Assembly: GCA_022571615.1 (NCBI GenBank)
Contig: JACZXM010000007.1
Coordinates: forward strand, 1 to 18,599
Direction of reading: 5' to 3'
DNA length: 18,599 nucleotides
Source: Acidobacteriota bacterium
GTDB taxonomy: Bacteria > Acidobacteriota > UBA890 > WLXD01
A program made the translations under genes and the position numbers. The notes under the pieces are model-generated. The model did no database searches and was not told where the DNA came from. It saw only the letters and a program-made list of their open reading frames with translations. Below are positions 1 through 7,211 of the stretch, one piece after another; positions within the stretch are counted from its first letter, which is position 1, and each line of letters opens with the position of its first letter.

Positions 1-272
1 CTGTCTCCCTGCGCCCCGGCGAAACGCACCAGGTACATCGCCGGGATGCGCGCGTCGTGAGGGTCGTCCTGCTCCACGAACTCGACACGGTCCACCCGGT
101 CGAGCTTCAGGTGAAAGTGCCAGTTGTCGGCCTCGATGGTGACGGAGCCGTTGGCGAATTCCGGCGCCTTCATGCCGTTGCTGGAGTTCTCGCTCACGAC
201 AGGCCCGGACCCAACGACCCAAACGATTCCGGGGACCTTGGCGAGATCGCGGATCAGGTCTTCGATCACCAT
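1..272 (-). CDS. ChuX/HutX-like haem-utilisation protein, N-terminal part (runs off the window)
   Basis: A reverse-strand frame starts at ATG 272-270 (MVIEDLIRDLAKVPG) and stays open to base 1, giving about 90 residues; the C-terminal part lies outside the window. The segment GSVTIEADNWHFHLKLD followed by RVDRVEFVEQ and, later, MYLVRFAGAQGD resembles the ChuX/HutX pattern of a hydrophobic strand, a G/HxHLKLDxIxRIxxV core and a phenylalanine-rich strand. That family binds haem in the cytosol in iron acquisition. The start is uncertain: an AGGTG lies about 14 bases upstream, which is far, and the frame is open further upstream to a TAG beneath the neighbouring phosphatase fragment. No haem-transport genes are nearby to support the assignment. 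The family call is by pattern memory only. Confidence 0.45.
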   Translation of the reverse strand, partial: MVIEDLIRDLAKVPGIVWVVGSGPVVSENSSNGMKAPEFANGSVTIEADNWHFHLKLDRVDRVEFVEQDDPHDARIPAMYLVRFAGAQGD

Positions 273-285
273 GGGATGTGGCTCG

Positions 286-480
286 TCACCTACGCTGGCG
301 GTTGGCCGGCGGCTCCGTGATTGTGCAACGGTCGCGGCCTGCGCTGCAGTGGACTAGCACGGGCTTGTCCAGCGTCTGGAAGGCTTGCCATACTGCGTCT
401 AGCTCCTCAGCAGACAGTGGCGGCGACTTGTGATCCTCGGCTTGGACATGCTCTACGGCAAATCCTAGGGATTGATAGTA
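286..480 (-). pseudogene. Dual-specificity/tyrosine phosphatase-like fragment, cut after the catalytic loop
   Basis: In the reverse frame ending at TGA 286-288, the segment YYQSLGFAVEHVQAEDH, a helix SAEELDAVWQAFQTL, then KPVLVHCSAGRDRC looks like the second half of a small DSP/PTP-like phosphatase. HCSAGRDR is the HCx5R catalytic P-loop with the nucleophilic Cys and the phosphate-binding Arg. Immediately after it the frame changes to low-complexity residues (TITEPPANRQRR) and stops, so the helices that normally follow the P-loop are missing. Upstream, the frame runs without a break into an unrelated M32 peptidase segment. The codons (CAA, CTA, GGA, GTA) look less GC-biased than those of the neighbours. 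Only about 53 residues of the domain remain, so this is a gene fragment rather than a working enzyme. Confidence 0.65.
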
Positions 481-651
481 GCCGAATAGCCCGCCGCTCC
501 AGTGCATGTCCTGCAGGCAACCGAGGGTGTCGTTATCCGGAGTGATGCCGAGATAATGGTCGTATTTCTCGTTCCAGACGCCGGGCACGTCGGAGACGGG
601 CAGATCACCGCTCAGCAGCGCTTGCTCCATCTCGAACCGGACGAGAACGTG
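481..651 (-). pseudogene. Internal fragment of an M32 (Taq-type) carboxypeptidase
   Basis: The reverse strand encodes HVLVRFEMEQALLSGDLPV, then VWNEKYDHYLGITPDND and CLQDMHWSGGLFGY. These are consecutive conserved stretches of M32 metallocarboxypeptidases, in which LQDxHWSxGxFGYFPTY follows the HExxH zinc site and a LRFExExALxxGDL stretch. The HExxH part is absent because the sequence is cut at about 651, where the mshE reading begins on the other strand. The FPTYxLGN continuation is also absent: at about 480 the frame passes into a phosphatase fragment. Roughly 55 of about 500 residues remain. ATG 630 could start a 114-residue chimeric ORF with the phosphatase piece, but it is an internal Met of the peptidase and no function is expected. 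Confidence 0.72.
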
Positions 652-1806
652 CTCCGCATCCGCCTACGGGTGGACGGTGTGTTGCACGAACAGATCATCG
701 AGGCCGAGCGTATCGCCTCGGCGCTGGTCACGCGGTTGAAGCTGATGTGCGGGCTGGACATCTCCGAGAAACGTCTACCGCAGGACGGGCGCTTCAGTAT
801 CAGGGTCAAGGAGAAGGCCTTGGATGTGCGGCTGGCCACGATGCCGGTCCAGTTCGGCGAGGCCATGGTCATGCGCCTGCTAGACCAGAGTGCCAGCCAC
901 ATGCCGCTCAGCGAACTCGGCATGAGCGAACGAATCGCGGAGCGCGTGAAACTCCTGATGACCCGCTCGACCGGGATGATCCTGGTGACCGGTCCCACCG
1001 GCAGCGGCAAGACCACGACCTTGTACTCAGCGATCCACCAAGTGAACGAGCCGGGTCGCAAGATCATCACGGTCGAGGATCCAGTGGAGTACCGACTGCC
1101 TCGGGTCAACCAGGTACAGGTCAACGTGCGCATCGGACTCACCTTCGCTCGCATCCTGCGCACGGCCTTGCGGCAGGATCCGGACATCATCCTCGTCGGC
1201 GAGATGCGCGATCAGGAGACCGCCGAGATCGGACTCAGGGCGGCGATGACCGGGCATCTGGTCCTGTCGACCCTGCATACCAACGACGCGTTATCCACGA
1301 TCGAGCGACTACTCGACATGGGTCCGCCAGCCTACATAATCGCCGCATCGCTGGACGCGATCCTCGCTCAACGCCTGGTGCGGCGTATCTGCGATGTCTG
1401 TGCAGCGGACGACGATCTCGAACCCCAGCAGCAGGCATGGCTGGCCTCGATGGTCGGCGAAGACGAGATCGCGTCCATGCGTCTTCGCCGCGGCGTAGGT
1501 TGCGCGTACTGCAGCAACACGGGCTACCGTGGTCGTATCGGTGTGTACGAACTGCTGGAGATGAACGACGCTCTGGTGGAGGCCATGCGTCGCGAGGACC
1601 TCGCCGCGTTCGCCGAGATCGTGCGCGCGGACACCGAGTTCCGCCCCCTGGTGCGTGCGGCCCTGGATATCGCTGCCGTGGGTACGACCTCCCTGGAGGA
1701 GGTGATGCGCCTCGCGGGAGGGGCGGCCGAATTCCTGGATCCGAGTCTGGATGCCGATACCGGCGCGGCGAGCACCGGCGGTGAGCCGGAAGCACCGGGG
1801 GACTGA
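622..1806 (+). pseudogene. mshE: MSHA pilus assembly ATPase MshE (GspE/PilB family), N-terminally truncated
   Basis: This encodes a type IV pilus/type II secretion ATPase that powers pilin assembly at the inner membrane. Recognisable sequence begins at HLEPDENVLRIRLRVDG (about 628). It is followed by Walker A GPTGSGKTTTLYS (about 991), the Asp box VEDPVEYRLP, the Walker B/His box ILVGEMRDQETAEIG and LSTLHTNDA, and the zinc cysteines CDVC and CAYC near the C-terminus. The YRLPRVNQVQVN segment is MshE-like rather than PilB-like. About 395 residues are present against roughly 550-570 in intact proteins, so the N1 domain and half of the N2 domain are missing. The frame is open upstream to 502, but those residues are antisense to the M32 fragment and not homologous. 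The C-terminus is complete, and mshG follows after 3 bases. As it stands this is probably non-functional, or chimeric by assembly. Confidence 0.88.
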
Positions 1807-1809
1807 TTG

Positions 1810-3225
1810 GTGGCCACGTTCGAGTACAGGGGACGGACGGCCCGCGGTGACGTGGTCACAGGCGAACTCGATGCCGAGAGCGCGGATGGTGTCGCCACCC
1901 AGTTGTTCAACATCGGCGTGACCCCGGTCGACATCGAAGAGGTCACCAAGCATCCCGACACCTTCGCACAGTTGGCGCGCAGGCTCGGTGCAGGTCGCCC
2001 GAGTATTGACGACCTATTGCTGTTCACCCGACAGATGTATGCGCTGACCAAATCGGGGGTACCGCTGGTCCGTGGACTCACCAGCCTATCGGAGTCCACG
2101 CGCAACATGATACTGCGCGAGTACATCGACGACGTCGTCAACACCTTGCAATCGGGCCGCGACCTCGCCGGTTCGCTGGCGCGGCATCCGCGTTTCTTCA
2201 CACCGATGTACATCAACCTGATCCGGGTCGGTGAGAACTCGGGCGACTTGGAAGGTGCCTTCCTGCGCCTGTTCGACTACCTGAGTCTCGAACGCGAGAC
2301 GAAGAACCGCATCAAGGCCGCCCTGCGTTATCCGATCACCGTGATCATCGCTATCGCCGTCGCCCTGGCCATCATCACCATCTACGTCATACCGGCGTTC
2401 AAACACGTGTTCGACACCTTCGGCGGTGAACTCCCGCTGGCGACCCGGATCATCCTCGGCGTGTCCGACTTCGCGGTCACCTGGTGGCCCGTGATCCTCG
2501 CCACACTGGCGGCTTCGGTATTCGGCTTCCAGTTCTACGTGCGCACCGATCAAGGACGCTACAACTGGGACAAGATCAGACTCAGGATCCCAGTCGTCGG
2601 CGACATCGTCCGCCGCGCCACGCTGGCGCGTTTCTCACGATCCTTCGCCATGACGTTCCGCTCCGGCGTGCCACTGATCCAGGCGCTGACCCTGGTGGCG
2701 CGGGCACTTGACAACGAATACTTGGGTGACCGGGTGCTCGCGATGCGCCAGGGCATCGAGCGCGGCGATAGCATCTATCGGACGGCCACCGCGTCGGGGA
2801 TGTTCACACCTCTAGTGCTGCAGATGATCGCAGTCGGCGAGGAGAGCGGCCGCGTCGACGACATGCTGGATGAAGCCGCGGATTTCTACGAACGCGAGGT
2901 GGACTACGACATTCGCAACCTCAGCGCGGCCATCGAACCCATCCTGATCGTCGCACTTGGGATCATGGTCCTAGTGCTCGCGCTCGGCGTCGAAGACATA
3001 GATCTCATTGAGCGAATCTTCAAGGATTCGCCTCATGTCCTCGGATCGCTGCTGTGCCCGCACGCGCGCCAAGACGATGCCGAGATCGGTCCCGAGCTGC
3101 GCGAGTATCCGCAGCAGGTTCGCATGGGGGGGCTCGGCTTGTGTGAAGTAGAACTCCAGTACGAAGATCACCTCGCCAGCCACGATCACGGGGAACGCGA
3201 ACGCACTCCAGATCCCGACGCTTGA
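1810..3225 (+). CDS. mshG: MSHA biogenesis inner-membrane protein MshG (GspF family), C-terminus chimeric
   Basis: MshG is the polytopic platform protein that works with MshE in pilus assembly. From GTG 1810 (MATFEYRGRTARGD) it shows two repeated GspF domains: one around LLLFTRQMYALTKSGVPLVRG and the second around LARFSRSFAMTFRSGVPLIQAL. Each is followed by a GESGR/GENSGDL-type turn and hydrophobic membrane helices, for example YPITVIIAIAVALAIITIYVI and IEPILIVALGIMVLVLALGV. GTG 1810 is preferred over TTG 1807 because it matches the usual Met-x-x-Phe-x-Tyr start; a G-rich stretch sits just upstream. Homology ends at ALGV (about 2991), where FLPMW-type residues are expected. The remaining ~78 residues are antisense to a GAF-domain gene, so only about 12 native residues are lost. 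It pairs with mshE 3 bases upstream. Confidence 0.85.
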   Translation: MATFEYRGRTARGDVVTGELDAESADGVATQLFNIGVTPVDIEEVTKHPDTFAQLARRLGAGRPSIDDLLLFTRQMYALTKSGVPLVRGLTSLSESTRNMILREYIDDVVNTLQSGRDLAGSLARHPRFFTPMYINLIRVGENSGDLEGAFLRLFDYLSLERETKNRIKAALRYPITVIIAIAVALAIITIYVIPAFKHVFDTFGGELPLATRIILGVSDFAVTWWPVILATLAASVFGFQFYVRTDQGRYNWDKIRLRIPVVGDIVRRATLARFSRSFAMTFRSGVPLIQALTLVARALDNEYLGDRVLAMRQGIERGDSIYRTATASGMFTPLVLQMIAVGEESGRVDDMLDEAADFYEREVDYDIRNLSAAIEPILIVALGIMVLVLALGVEDIDLIERIFKDSPHVLGSLLCPHARQDDAEIGPELREYPQQVRMGGLGLCEVELQYEDHLASHDHGERERTPDPDA

Positions 3226-3546
3226 TGCTGCAGCCGTGCGGAGGAAGCCTGGGTCCGAGGTGACGTCTTCGATCCACTCTGGTGATCGACTCGCCAGCAC
3301 CCGGCCCGGTAGTCCAGTCCCGGACGAGAAGGTCATCTTCTCCGTCACTCGTCTGAAAGCTCCAAAGCGGTCGGGCTCGCTCAGGGTCCACATGGAGGTC
3401 GATACGAGGTCTGCCGTGCCATCGACACTGCGCTGATAGACATGCCCTGCCGCACAGCGCGCACGTCTGCATATCTCTTCCATCGCCATCGCCAGCACCT
3501 CATCCGGAGTCGTGTCACCGCTGCCAAAGCTGTTATTATGTAATAG
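2971..3546 (-). pseudogene. GAF-PAS signalling protein fragment (histidine kinase or diguanylate cyclase input module)
   Basis: The reverse frame, open from 3546, reads TPDEVLAMAMEEICRRARC, then a GAF-like core with GTGLPGRVLASRSPEWIEDV, FAFPVIVAGEVIFVLEFY and LLRILAQLGTDLGIVLAR, and finally ILEDSLNEIYVFDAE. The last is the usual start of a PAS domain. The frame then stops at 2971 after a few non-homologous residues, because the gene is cut where mshG begins. The 5' side is also incomplete: no good start precedes the TPDEVLAMAM helix, GTG 3498 is internal to it, and the frame ends in a stop at 3547-3549 inside the dyad before the ATPase gene. Output domain and first residues are both missing. 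Such modules sense small ligands or redox state upstream of a kinase or GGDEF domain; which one cannot be told here. Confidence 0.75.
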
Positions 3547-3555
3547 TTACATAAT
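3535..3555. promoter_or_regulatory. 21-bp perfect dyad upstream of the ATPase-nuclease gene
   Basis: Two 9-base arms, ATTATGTAA and TTACATAAT, are perfect reverse complements separated by TAG. The element is AT-rich within GC-rich DNA. It ends 5 bases before the AGGTG ribosome-binding site (3561-3565) of the ATPase gene and lies exactly where the GAF fragment loses its reading frame. It could be an operator overlapping the promoter (TATTAT at 3534-3539 is a possible -10), or a recognition or integration site for the adjacent nuclease-like protein. Which of these is inference. Confidence 0.7.
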
Positions 3556-3573
3556 GTTTTAGGTGCATAATTC

Positions 3574-4953
3574 TTGAGATTGCCATTCTTAGACCGCCGC
3601 GAGGAGCTCACCCGCCTCGAGCAGCTCGTCAAACGTGATGAGGGTGCTCTCGGCGTGCTCTACGGTCGTCGGCGTTGCGGCAAGTCGAGACTCCTGCGCG
3701 AGGCAGCACCGCCCGAGGTGTCGGTTTTCTTTGTCGGCGACGATCGCGAGGCCGCTCTTCAAAAGGCAGCTCTAGCAGCCGAGATCGGCCGATTCCTCAA
3801 GGGCTTCGACCAGGTGACCTACCCGGAGTGGGACGCCCTCCTCGCCCGCTGGTGGAGCGAGGCACCACCCGGGTCGGTGCTGATTCTCGACGAGCTTCCG
3901 TCCATGGTGGCCAGGGCACCCGAGTTGCCGAGCGTGATTCAGAAATACGTCGATCGCGACTCCCAACGAGGCGTCCATCTGCTCGTGGCCGGTTCATCGC
4001 AGCGCATGATGCAGGGCCTGGTACTGGATCGCTCCGCGGCGCTCTTTGGGCGGGCGACCGAGATCCTCAAGATCGCGCCGCTCAGGGCCGGTTGGATTCA
4101 AGAGGCTCTATCGATCGATGACCCCTGTGAAGCGGTGGTGGCGTTCGCCCACTGGGGAGGAATTCCACGCTACTGGGAACTCGCGAGAGATCATCCCGAC
4201 TTGGCGACCGCCGTCCGTTCGCTTGTTCTGGACCCATTAGGAGTCCTCTACGAGGAGCCGAGAGGACTGCTGCTCGACGATTTGCGTGACACGATCCAAG
4301 CGGCCTCGATCCTCAGCTTGATCGGCCGGGGCTGCCATCGAGTGTCGGAGATCGCGGGCCGGTTGGGCAAGCCAGCCACCTCGCTCGGCCGACCACTGCA
4401 GCGGCTGATGGAGATGGGGCTCGTCGATCGCGAAGTACCCTTCGGGGCCGCCGCTCGCGGCAGCAAGCGGACCTTCTACCGCATTTCCGACCCCTTCCTC
4501 AGCTTCTGGTTCCGCTTCGTCGAGCCCAGTCGTTCGCGATTGGAGGCTCGCCAGCTGCAGGCGGTCGAGCGTGAAATCGCTGCCAGAGTGAGACATCACA
4601 TTGCCGGGGTGTGGGAGCAGCTCGCGCGTCAAAGCGTGCCCCTTCTGCGAATCGATGGAGAGAGCTGGGGGCCGTCGAGCCGCTGGTGGGGAACCGGGAT
4701 GGACCGCAAGCCCCTGGAGGTCGATCTGGTGGCCGAATCAGCGACCGGCGACCGACTGCTGGTGGGCGAGGTCAAATGGGCGGCGCCGCGAGAGGGTCGC
4801 AGACTCGAATACGAGCTGATGAAAAAGGCCGAACGGCTCCCGTTCGTGGGCGGTCGCGAGGTGGTCCCGATGCTCTGGCTATCAGCCCTGCCGGACGACC
4901 TCCCAAGATCCCGGGTCGTCATACCTCGGCAGGTTCTCGATGCATTGCGCTGA
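3574..4953 (+). CDS. STAND-type P-loop ATPase with DUF234 nuclease-like C-terminal domain
   Basis: This 459-residue protein matches the archaeal-type ATPase family (ATPase domain followed by DUF234). Walker A is GRRRCGKS (about residues 31-38), and Walker B is SVLILDELPS (about 101-110). A winged-helix segment follows at about 250-290 (SEIAGRLGKPATSLGRPLQRL), then DPFLSFWFRFV. The C-terminal region carries PLEVDLVAE...LLVGEVKW (Glu381, Asp383, Glu398, Lys400), the spacing of a PD-(D/E)xK nuclease fold. The start is TTG 3574: an in-frame TAA lies just before it and AGGTG sits 8 bases upstream. TTG 3580 (MPFLDRREEL) is an alternative. The function of the family is unknown; the gene stands alone, faces a convergent neighbour, and looks complete in a neighbourhood of broken genes, which is suggestive of an acquired or mobile unit. 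Confidence 0.88.
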   Translation: MRLPFLDRREELTRLEQLVKRDEGALGVLYGRRRCGKSRLLREAAPPEVSVFFVGDDREAALQKAALAAEIGRFLKGFDQVTYPEWDALLARWWSEAPPGSVLILDELPSMVARAPELPSVIQKYVDRDSQRGVHLLVAGSSQRMMQGLVLDRSAALFGRATEILKIAPLRAGWIQEALSIDDPCEAVVAFAHWGGIPRYWELARDHPDLATAVRSLVLDPLGVLYEEPRGLLLDDLRDTIQAASILSLIGRGCHRVSEIAGRLGKPATSLGRPLQRLMEMGLVDREVPFGAAARGSKRTFYRISDPFLSFWFRFVEPSRSRLEARQLQAVEREIAARVRHHIAGVWEQLARQSVPLLRIDGESWGPSSRWWGTGMDRKPLEVDLVAESATGDRLLVGEVKWAAPREGRRLEYELMKKAERLPFVGGREVVPMLWLSALPDDLPRSRVVIPRQVLDALR

Positions 4954-5004
4954 GGCGATGAAGGAGCGCCCCTGTCGAGTGTGCGCGTTTACTCCCAAAG
5001 ATGC

Positions 5005-6684
5005 TCAGAAACGAGTCCGCACCACCTCGGTGCCCCACATGCATCCGATCCCGAACTGGCCCGTCTTGCCATGTTCGCCGGACACCCAGATCTCGTCCGT
5101 GCTCAGGTCGAGCGCCAGGCCCAGATAGTCGCCGCTCCTGGCGATCAAGCGCCCATCGGGGGTGAAGCTGAGGTTGATCGGCGTGCAAACGCCGGGCTCT
5201 GTCGTACGCGGCTTGCTGAACTTCGCGCGGGCCATGATCTCCTCGAAGCGCGCTGCGCCGCTACGCAGGCCGAACACCGCGGTCTCCAGGAGGCGATCCG
5301 GTCCGCTGCGCAAGGACGCGACGATGACATCGCCGTCCGCCGTGACGATCACCCCCGGCCAGAACATGTACTCGTTCTTGCGCCCGAGAGTCGCCTGGAA
5401 GTCGATGACCGGACCACCATCTGCCAGTGGTCGTACGCGGGAGACCCGCACGCAGGAAAGCGTCGAACTGGAGCCTTTGACCTCACACGCGGTGGCGTGA
5501 GCGAACCACAGCTGCCCGTTGCGATACGTGGCCTGCTGCATTACGCGCTGGTCGCCGCTGTCGACCTCGAGGTTCCCCGGCTGGGCGGCGTTCGGAGGAA
5601 TTGAGTAAGCCTCCGCTGCAACAATCTCGTGGCTGAGCTTCGGCTTTTTTCGCTTGCCGGCGATTCGCCAAATGGCGTAGGCCGAACCAGCGCCCCTACG
5701 GTCGAAGTGGGAGCTCACGGCGAACAGCGGCGTGTCCTTCTCGCCGGTCTCGTCGTAGTGCTGTGCCGGCTGCGGGTTGAAGACGACGTTGCCGGACTCG
5801 TCAAGGTCGAGGTTGAAGGTGTACAGCTTGAAGGACGGGCAGCTCGACAGCTCGCCGGCGACCTTCGACTTGTCGATCACGAACAGGCGCGAGCCGACGA
5901 AGCCACCGCTGAAGCCGAAGTTGTTCATCGACACGGCGAGCCAGCGCTCGTTCATCCCGAGCCCTGGATAGTCGCCGAAGCTTTCTCGACGCACGGTGCT
6001 GTAGCGATAGTTGCACCAGTCCTCGGCGCCGAGCGATGGTGGCGTCGCCGTCTTTGACAGCGATAGGTGCAGATACGCTTCCCCGTCGGCGAAGGAAATC
6101 TCCAGCACGACCATGAAGAAGCGGCTCGTGAACGGATCGAAATGAACCTTCGGATCGGTCAGGATGCGGTTCTGCACCACCCCGAAGTGATCGAACAGAC
6201 TGGCGCTGTCGACCTCCTCCCCGTCGCGCGTAAACAGCCGCGCCCCGACGTTCACCACCTGTAGCACGTGCCCGGGGCCGACGGCCAGCGAGGTGTCCGG
6301 CGGGAAGGCGCCACCGGCCTCGGATCGGTCGAGGCCCTCGAACCGCGAGACGATCCCGGGTCGTGGACGCGTCTGGGTCAGTGGTGAAGCGGGGCCGAGC
6401 TCGGTAGCGACGGGCAGATCCGTGCGCGTGCGGGCCTCTCGCTTTAGCTGCTGGCGCAGTGTCTCAGGCAGCGGGCCCTCCTCGATTCCAGAGCTGCTCC
6501 GGGGCGCGGAACGCGTCCCGACCGTCACCGCGGGTCGCGGCCGCGGATACAGATCGACCTCGGAATCGGGCAGCCGCCCCTCTTCCGGCATAGAGGGAAC
6601 CGGCACCTGGGGCGGTGTGGCCGTGGTCGACGCCGCGGTGATCGCTAGCAGGCCGGCCAGCAGAAGTAGCGGCGATCGCCTCAT
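5005..6684 (-). CDS. Secreted protein of unknown function, probable beta-propeller type
   Basis: The 559-residue product begins MRRSPLLLLAGLLAITAAS, a clear signal peptide with cleavage near residue 20-23, followed by a proline-rich linker to about residue 110. The rest begins with a conserved-looking FEGLDRSEAGGAFPPDTSLAVGPGHVLQVVN and alternates short beta-strand-like blocks with loops, including GDYPGLGMNERWLAVSMNNFG and NLSFTPDGRLIARSGDYLGL. I know the PPDTxxAVGPxHVxQxVN opening from unannotated exported proteins of Proteobacteria and Acidobacteria, but I know no function for it. Three cysteine-containing blocks (DWCNYR, ELSSCPSF, EPGVCTP) could form disulfides. A basic KRKKPK turn resembles turns in other exported proteins here. 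The start at 6684 is backed by AAGAGG 6 bases upstream and a TATAAT box at 6717-6722. It appears complete. Confidence 0.82.
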   Translation of the reverse strand: MRRSPLLLLAGLLAITAASTTATPPQVPVPSMPEEGRLPDSEVDLYPRPRPAVTVGTRSAPRSSSGIEEGPLPETLRQQLKREARTRTDLPVATELGPASPLTQTRPRPGIVSRFEGLDRSEAGGAFPPDTSLAVGPGHVLQVVNVGARLFTRDGEEVDSASLFDHFGVVQNRILTDPKVHFDPFTSRFFMVVLEISFADGEAYLHLSLSKTATPPSLGAEDWCNYRYSTVRRESFGDYPGLGMNERWLAVSMNNFGFSGGFVGSRLFVIDKSKVAGELSSCPSFKLYTFNLDLDESGNVVFNPQPAQHYDETGEKDTPLFAVSSHFDRRGAGSAYAIWRIAGKRKKPKLSHEIVAAEAYSIPPNAAQPGNLEVDSGDQRVMQQATYRNGQLWFAHATACEVKGSSSTLSCVRVSRVRPLADGGPVIDFQATLGRKNEYMFWPGVIVTADGDVIVASLRSGPDRLLETAVFGLRSGAARFEEIMARAKFSKPRTTEPGVCTPINLSFTPDGRLIARSGDYLGLALDLSTDEIWVSGEHGKTGQFGIGCMWGTEVVRTRF

Positions 6685-6716
6685 CGGGACCTCTTGGTCG
6701 GGGTCATGATTCCTTG

Positions 6717-6722
6717 ATTATA
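6717..6722 (-). promoter_or_regulatory. -10 box (TATAAT) for the secreted-protein gene at 5005-6684
   Basis: On the reverse strand the hexamer is exactly TATAAT and lies about 33 bases before the ATG at 6684. No consensus -35 is seen at 16-18 bases; that position is occupied by an arm of the 10-bp inverted repeat at 6733-6764. This suggests that an activator or repressor acts there, which is inference. Confidence 0.55.
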
Positions 6723-6732
6723 GTGGCTGCAG

Positions 6733-6764
6733 AACCGGCGCAGGCGAAGTAACTTGCGCCGGTT
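6733..6764. repeat. 10-bp perfect inverted repeat over the -35 region
   Basis: Arms AACCGGCGCA (6733-6742) and TGCGCCGGTT (6755-6764) are exact reverse complements with a 12-base loop. The repeat ends 10 bases upstream of the TATAAT box, so it covers the place of a -35 element for the reverse-strand gene. It could be an operator. A terminator is less likely, since the only T-run (6780-6785) is some 15 bases beyond the stem. Confidence 0.6.
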
Positions 6765-7211
6765 ACCCGGCCCGCGCGATTTTTGTGTGCTACTCGAGCA
6801 CCCGACCGACGCATCCGATCGAGGAGGGCATTGGACTGGGTGGACCGAACCCCGCGCTTGTGGCAATCGTCGCAGTGAAGAAGGAGACGGGAGCTGTTCG
6901 CTCGGTTCCGCGACTGCTGTGCAATCTGGCCACAGTCGGCCAAAACCCTGGAGGCGCTCCAGATCAAGGCAACCCGGCTGTTCTTCTGGATCAGGCGAAC
7001 TCCTCGAACTCCGCCGTGAAGTGGCGAAGGAGGGAGGGCTGTGGGGATCAGCTGGTGTCCATGCTGAGTTCGGCTCCCGGAGGTCTCTGTGGAAATGCTG
7101 AGAGACCGAGACTAGAGTTACGAACGAGTCTCCGATCTGGCAGCCTGTTCAACGAACCGGTGCTAACCGCAACCCCGTCCACGGCGAGGGCTCGGTGATG
7201 CACGAGGCGAC
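6765..7211. other. Intergenic stretch without a supported gene
   Basis: About 450 bases between the divergent secreted-protein and kinase genes. Every frame gives only compositional ORFs without recognisable motifs, and no tRNA or known RNA was seen. A second perfect inverted repeat lies within: GGTCTCT (7082-7088) and AGAGACC (7101-7107), again with a 12-base loop. The stretch presumably holds the kinase promoter, but no convincing -35/-10 pair was found. Confidence 0.5.

Noticed and set aside
502..621. Upstream extension of the mshE frame as the true N-terminus
   Set aside because: Residues before HLEPDENV are antisense to the M32 fragment and resemble no GspE/MshE N-terminal domain.
286..630. 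A 114-residue bifunctional peptidase-phosphatase
   Set aside because: Both halves lack essential parts (the zinc-binding HExxH; the helices after the P-loop), so it is a chimeric fragment.
747..1784. Long forward ORF in a second frame of mshE
   Set aside because: Arg/Gly/His-rich composition typical of a shifted frame in GC-rich coding DNA; mshE in the other frame has full motif support.
2992..3225. C-terminal extension of MshG as a real extra domain
   Set aside because: It is exactly antisense to a well-supported GAF/PAS coding segment and has no GspF-like features.
6733..6785. Rho-independent terminator (GC-rich stem and later T-run)
   Set aside because: The T-run begins about 15 bases after the stem, and both flanking genes start here rather than end.
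6785..7198. 137-residue forward ORF in the intergenic region
   Set aside because: No ribosome-binding site, no recognisable motif and no coding-like composition; other frames are equally open.
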